A stretch of 64,000 bases of DNA from Rubrivivax sp. (lineage in GTDB: Bacteria; Pseudomonadota; Gammaproteobacteria; Burkholderiales; Burkholderiaceae_C): positions 96,736-160,735 of the forward strand of contig JALHMT010000010.1 in assembly GCA_022843905.1 (NCBI GenBank). Direction: 5' to 3'. The notes beneath the pieces are model-generated. The model did not search any database, was not told the origin of the DNA, and saw only the letters and a list, made by a program, of their open reading frames with translations. Made by a program: the position numbers and the translations under genes. The stretch's first letter is position 1, and each line of letters opens with the position of its first letter. Below, one piece after another: positions 61,645 to 64,000 of this stretch.

Positions 61645-62324
61645 TCAGTCTTCTCGTAAACGTCGGTGAAGCCCTGCCCGTCCCAGGCATAGAGCAGGTA
61701 GGCGGCGTGATGGCAGCCGCTGGCGCCCCGCGGGCGGAACAGCCCCACGCAGCGGCCGCCCTCGCGGCGCACGCTGCGGTACACCACCCCGGCCGAACCG
61801 GCGGCGCGCAGTCCGGCACCGAGCGCGCGGGCCGTGCCGTAGTGGTCGGGGTCGTGCACGGCCGCCGGCACGGCGCCGGGCGCGCAGAGGTCGTGCAGCC
61901 GCGAGTCGACCGCCACGTGGTACAGGCGCATGGGCAGGTGCATCGGCCCCTGGCGCGTGGCCGCCAGGAAGTTGGCGTGGTGATGGCGAGTCTCGGCCAC
62001 CGCGGTGGCGCGCTCACGCGCCGCGTAGAAGACGCCGTAGGCGCCATCGCTGAAGCGGCTGCCCAGCACGTTCACGTGCGTGAAGGCCGCCATGATGGGC
62101 CCGCTGCCCGGGCCGAACAGCCGGTCGGCCGGCGCCACGCGCTCGATCTCGCCCAGTTCGTCGCGCACGCGCTCGTTGGTCAGGGCTTCCAGTGCGTAGA
62201 GCGCCTCGAAATCGGCCGCGTCGGCCACGCGGTCGAACAGCGAGATCGCCGGGTAGCGCGTGGGAACGATGCGGCAGGCCTGCTGCCAGCGGACGCGCCT
62301 GACCGGGGGATCGGTGGCGATCAA
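61641..62324 (-). CDS. RES-domain toxin (NAD+-degrading)
   Basis: 227 residues. The RES pattern is clear: an early CRIVPTRYP with Arg18, then LGSRFSDGAYGVFYAARERATAVAE (Arg90, Tyr100, Glu111; quoted in part), and a late VVYRSVRREGG with Ser. Characterised members break down NAD+ with phosphate or by hydrolysis and stop growth. It starts with TTG at 62324, overlapping the antitoxin TGA (TTGA); no ATG lies at the domain start. Antitoxin upstream, DUF1624 downstream, all coupled. Confidence 0.93.
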   Translation of the reverse strand: MIATDPPVRRVRWQQACRIVPTRYPAISLFDRVADAADFEALYALEALTNERVRDELGEIERVAPADRLFGPGSGPIMAAFTHVNVLGSRFSDGAYGVFYAARERATAVAETRHHHANFLAATRQGPMHLPMRLYHVAVDSRLHDLCAPGAVPAAVHDPDHYGTARALGAGLRAAGSAGVVYRSVRREGGRCVGLFRPRGASGCHHAAYLLYAWDGQGFTDVYEKTE

Positions 62325-62752
62325 GACCAGCCGCCGCCGCGTACGCCGTCGAGGTAGCGCCGAACGAGATTCAGGTCGCTCACGTTGCCGGCCAGCATGC
62401 GGTCAAGCGCGCTGCGGCCGCCGAAGGGCGCGGCGCTGTTGGGCTGGCGTACCCAGGCGTCGGCGGCGGCGGCATCAGGCAGCAGGATCTGCAGGCTCTT
62501 GTAGATGCCCAGCAGGTTGGACAGGCGCTCCAGCGTGTCGCGCGGCAGCTGCGCCTTCTCGGGCTGCTTGCGCCACTGGAAGAAGGTGGAGCGTGCGGGC
62601 TGGCCGAGCAGCATGAGCTGCTGCTCCACCGTCAGGCCCCAGGCCTCGGCGATGCGCTCGAAGGCGCGCAGCCCGGCGGCAGCCAGGCGCTCGGGGCTGT
62701 TGGGCGCAGGGGACGCGGTGGCATCACGGTGCACAGCGGGCAAGGCGGTCAT
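62321..62752 (-). CDS. Xre/MbcA/ParS-family antitoxin
   Basis: 143 residues. N-terminal Xre-like HTH (about 25-75) with AEAWGLTVEQQLMLLGQPARSTFFQWRK (quoted as LLGQPARSTFFQWRK). C-terminal toxin-binding domain (DUF2384, about 85-140) with YKSLQILLPD, WVRQPNSAAPFGGRSALDRM and VRRYLDGVRGGGW. The C-terminus normally blocks the RES active site. Two operator-like dyads lie upstream, so it should repress its own operon. ATG at 62752. Confidence 0.93.
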   Translation of the reverse strand: MTALPAVHRDATASPAPNSPERLAAAGLRAFERIAEAWGLTVEQQLMLLGQPARSTFFQWRKQPEKAQLPRDTLERLSNLLGIYKSLQILLPDAAAADAWVRQPNSAAPFGGRSALDRMLAGNVSDLNLVRRYLDGVRGGGWS

Positions 62753-62785
62753 GCGGGACCCCGGTGGGTGGACGACGACGTACGG

Positions 62786-62828
62786 GTACAGAACTGGATC
62801 GAGACCGAATGATAGTCCAGAACTGGAC
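62786..62828 (-). promoter_or_regulatory. Two operator dyads and -10 of the RES operon
   Basis: GTACAG-AA-CTGGAT (62786-62799) and GTCCAG-AA-CTGGAC (62815-62828), the second perfect. Centres are 29 bp apart. On the minus strand TATCAT (62814-62809), five of six matches to a -10, lies directly beside the perfect dyad, so antitoxin binding would block the polymerase. No good -35. Confidence 0.65.
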
Positions 62829-62846
62829 GATTCGCTCCTGCCGAGC

Positions 62847-63620
62847 TCAGATCGGATCCAGCAGCGGCGGCAGCACCCGCGCCGCGGTGCCGCGCAGCAG
62901 GTGGTGCGCCTGGTGGTCGATCTCGCTGGCATCGGGGTTGACGATGACCACCAACGCCCCCGATCGCCGGGCCAGCGCGGCCAGGCCGGCGGCCGGCCAG
63001 ACGGCGCCCGAGGTGCCCACCACCAGCAGCATGCTGCAGGCCTCGGCGGCCGCTTCGGCGGCCGCGAGCACGGCCGCCGGCAGCATCTCGCCGAACCACA
63101 CCACGCCTGGCCGCACCCGGTTGCCGCAGCGCGCGCAAGCCGGCGGCTCGCCGGGCGCGGCCTCGTCGACGCCGCAGTCCTTGTCCTGCCGAGGCATCGT
63201 GCAGGGGCCGAGCCAGACGTCCCGCAGGATGTCGCCGTGCAGGCGCAGCGCGTCGGTGTTGCCGGCGCGCTGGTGCAGGTCGTCGACGTTCTGCGTGATG
63301 ACCACCATCGCCCGCGGATGGCGCTGCGCGAATCCGGCCAGCGCAAAGTGCCCCGTGTTGGGCTGGGCCAATCGCACGCGGTGGCGCCGCTCGGCGTACC
63401 AGCGCCACACCAGCTGCGGCTGCGCGCGGAAGCCTTCGGCGCTGGCCAGCGCCGCCGGGTCGAACTTCGACCACAAGCCGCTTTGCGCGTCGCGGAAGGT
63501 GGCGATGCCGCTCTCGGCGCTCATGCCCGCGCCGGTCAGCACCGCCAGGCCACCGGGCACAGCCGCCGCGCGCCTGAGTGCCGCCAGGATGTCGGGATGC
63601 AGCGTCGTCGGGCCATCCAT
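62847..63620 (-). CDS. cobB: NAD-dependent protein deacylase (sirtuin, CobB-like)
   Basis: 257 residues, complete SIR2 domain: LTGAGMSAESGIATFRD, ITQNVDDLHQRAG (Asn111, Asp113) and catalytic His128 in RLHGDIL. Four zinc cysteines: 140, 149, 162 and 165. Tyr75 and Arg78 (WYAERR) are the pair that lets SIRT5/CobB-type enzymes remove succinyl and malonyl groups. It consumes NAD+. Its stop is 94 bp before the antitoxin ATG on the same strand, so readthrough into the RES operon is possible. ATG at 63620. Confidence 0.93.
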   Translation of the reverse strand: MDGPTTLHPDILAALRRAAAVPGGLAVLTGAGMSAESGIATFRDAQSGLWSKFDPAALASAEGFRAQPQLVWRWYAERRHRVRLAQPNTGHFALAGFAQRHPRAMVVITQNVDDLHQRAGNTDALRLHGDILRDVWLGPCTMPRQDKDCGVDEAAPGEPPACARCGNRVRPGVVWFGEMLPAAVLAAAEAAAEACSMLLVVGTSGAVWPAAGLAALARRSGALVVIVNPDASEIDHQAHHLLRGTAARVLPPLLDPI

Positions 63621-63830
63621 GATGGCGACATGCTAGCGCGGTCGCCATCTCGTTCGCGCTGCCGCCGAGGCCCGGCGCAGGCACTTCGGCCACGGGGTTT
63701 CGCTCCGACCCGATCCACCGGAGCCTCGAAGAGGCTGACGACGCCTGGCGCCGCGCCCACCTCGGCGCACCGGCCCCATGCCGGGTGTGGACATCACAGC
63801 GGGCCAGGCTGCCAGAGGCGTCAATGACTC

Positions 63831-63860
63831 TTGACGGAAAGAAGTGTCAATTCAGATTGA
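63831..63860. promoter_or_regulatory. Overlapping dyads upstream of the right-edge gene
   Basis: TTGAC-N10-GTCAA (63831-63850) overlaps TCAAT-TCAG-ATTGA (63847-63860), 46-75 bp before the ATG at 63906. TTGACG could serve as a -35, but no good -10 follows. The stretch between the sirtuin start and this gene (63621-63905) holds nothing else recognisable. Confidence 0.4.
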
Positions 63861-63905
63861 TTCCTTCAGAATACGGCCCTCGGGACCGCAACGAAGGAGA
63901 CGTCC

Positions 63906-64000
63906 ATGATCCTGCTGGCCTACATTCTTTGCGCGCTGGTTGTCGGCGTCTCCATGGGCGCCTCGCTGGGGTTCATGATGAACGCACAGACCAACGGCGT
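63906..64000 (+). CDS. Start of a small membrane protein (partial)
   Basis: 31 residues visible before the window ends: MILLAYILCALVVGVSMGAS, then LGFMMNAQTNGV. One hydrophobic helix with a Gly/Ser face. GAAGGAG seven bases upstream of the ATG is a strong ribosome-binding site. No family can be assigned from so little. Confidence 0.6.
   Translation, partial: MILLAYILCALVVGVSMGASLGFMMNAQTNG

Noticed and set aside
55817..63620. A phage-defence island made of Anbu, hydrolases, RES and sirtuin genes
   Set aside because: mutS and the sirtuin are ordinary housekeeping types, and there is no integrase, restriction or other defence core gene. The RES pair alone does not make an island.

Overview
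The window is about 68-70% GC and densely packed, with short intergenic gaps and many 4-base stop/start overlaps. Gene content points to a beta-proteobacterium of the order Burkholderiales, probably in the Rubrivivax/Leptothrix/Ideonella neighbourhood. Pointers are several LysR regulators, two amidase-linked ABC systems, NMT1-type and peptide-type binding proteins, a CIA30 protein, the Anbu proteasome homologue and DUF2917. This placement is inferred from protein families, not from a marker-gene comparison. No rRNA, CRISPR array, prophage or intact insertion sequence is visible. One tRNA gene, tRNA-Ala(CGC), is present.

Layout. 1-8.4 kb: end of a GGDEF/EAL signalling protein, an alpha/beta hydrolase, tRNA-Ala, a lone receiver protein, a zinc-ribbon membrane protein, CIA30, a small secreted Gly/Met-rich protein behind a palindrome, a TetR/patatin divergent pair with two matching operators, and an HPF-like protein. 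8.5-20.2 kb: two minus-strand uptake operons that each end in an amidase. One is an NMT1/SsuABC-type importer. The other is a dipeptide-type importer headed by D-cysteine desulfhydrase. 20.5-28.3 kb: three LysR regulators, a DUF2917/CPBP/acyltransferase operon, an SbtA-type bicarbonate transporter, and an orphan flagellar-hook-like lipoprotein.

28.3-44.5 kb is the most distinctive part. It holds a phosphoribosyltransferase, a two-component pair, a Crp/Fnr-family regulator, a helix-hairpin-helix (PolX-like) protein, a small hydrolase with an altered nucleophile elbow, a degenerate histidine kinase, a fused APH/AAA kinase, PEP synthase, and a tandem pair of secreted CHAT/caspase-like proteins. 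Five near-identical dyads of the form TTG(C/A)G-N4-(C/T)GCAA lie in the intergenic regions of this block. At most of them a plausible -10 element follows at the spacing expected for a class II Crp/Fnr promoter. I infer a local regulon, perhaps for low oxygen or another energy stress, run by the embedded Crp/Fnr protein.

44.5-64 kb: an SbcCD-like nuclease/ATPase pair, an ECF42 sigma operon (MAPEG, DGPF protein, sigma) with a matching promoter, a beta-barrel protein, a decayed IS91-type transposase, and a 1027-residue fusion of cyclase, winged-helix, STAND and TPR parts. These are followed by a coupled mutS-Anbu-hydrolase operon, a chalcone-isomerase-like protein, and an NAD-centred group: sirtuin, Xre/MbcA antitoxin, RES toxin and DUF1624. 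The antitoxin has two operator-like dyads in front of it.
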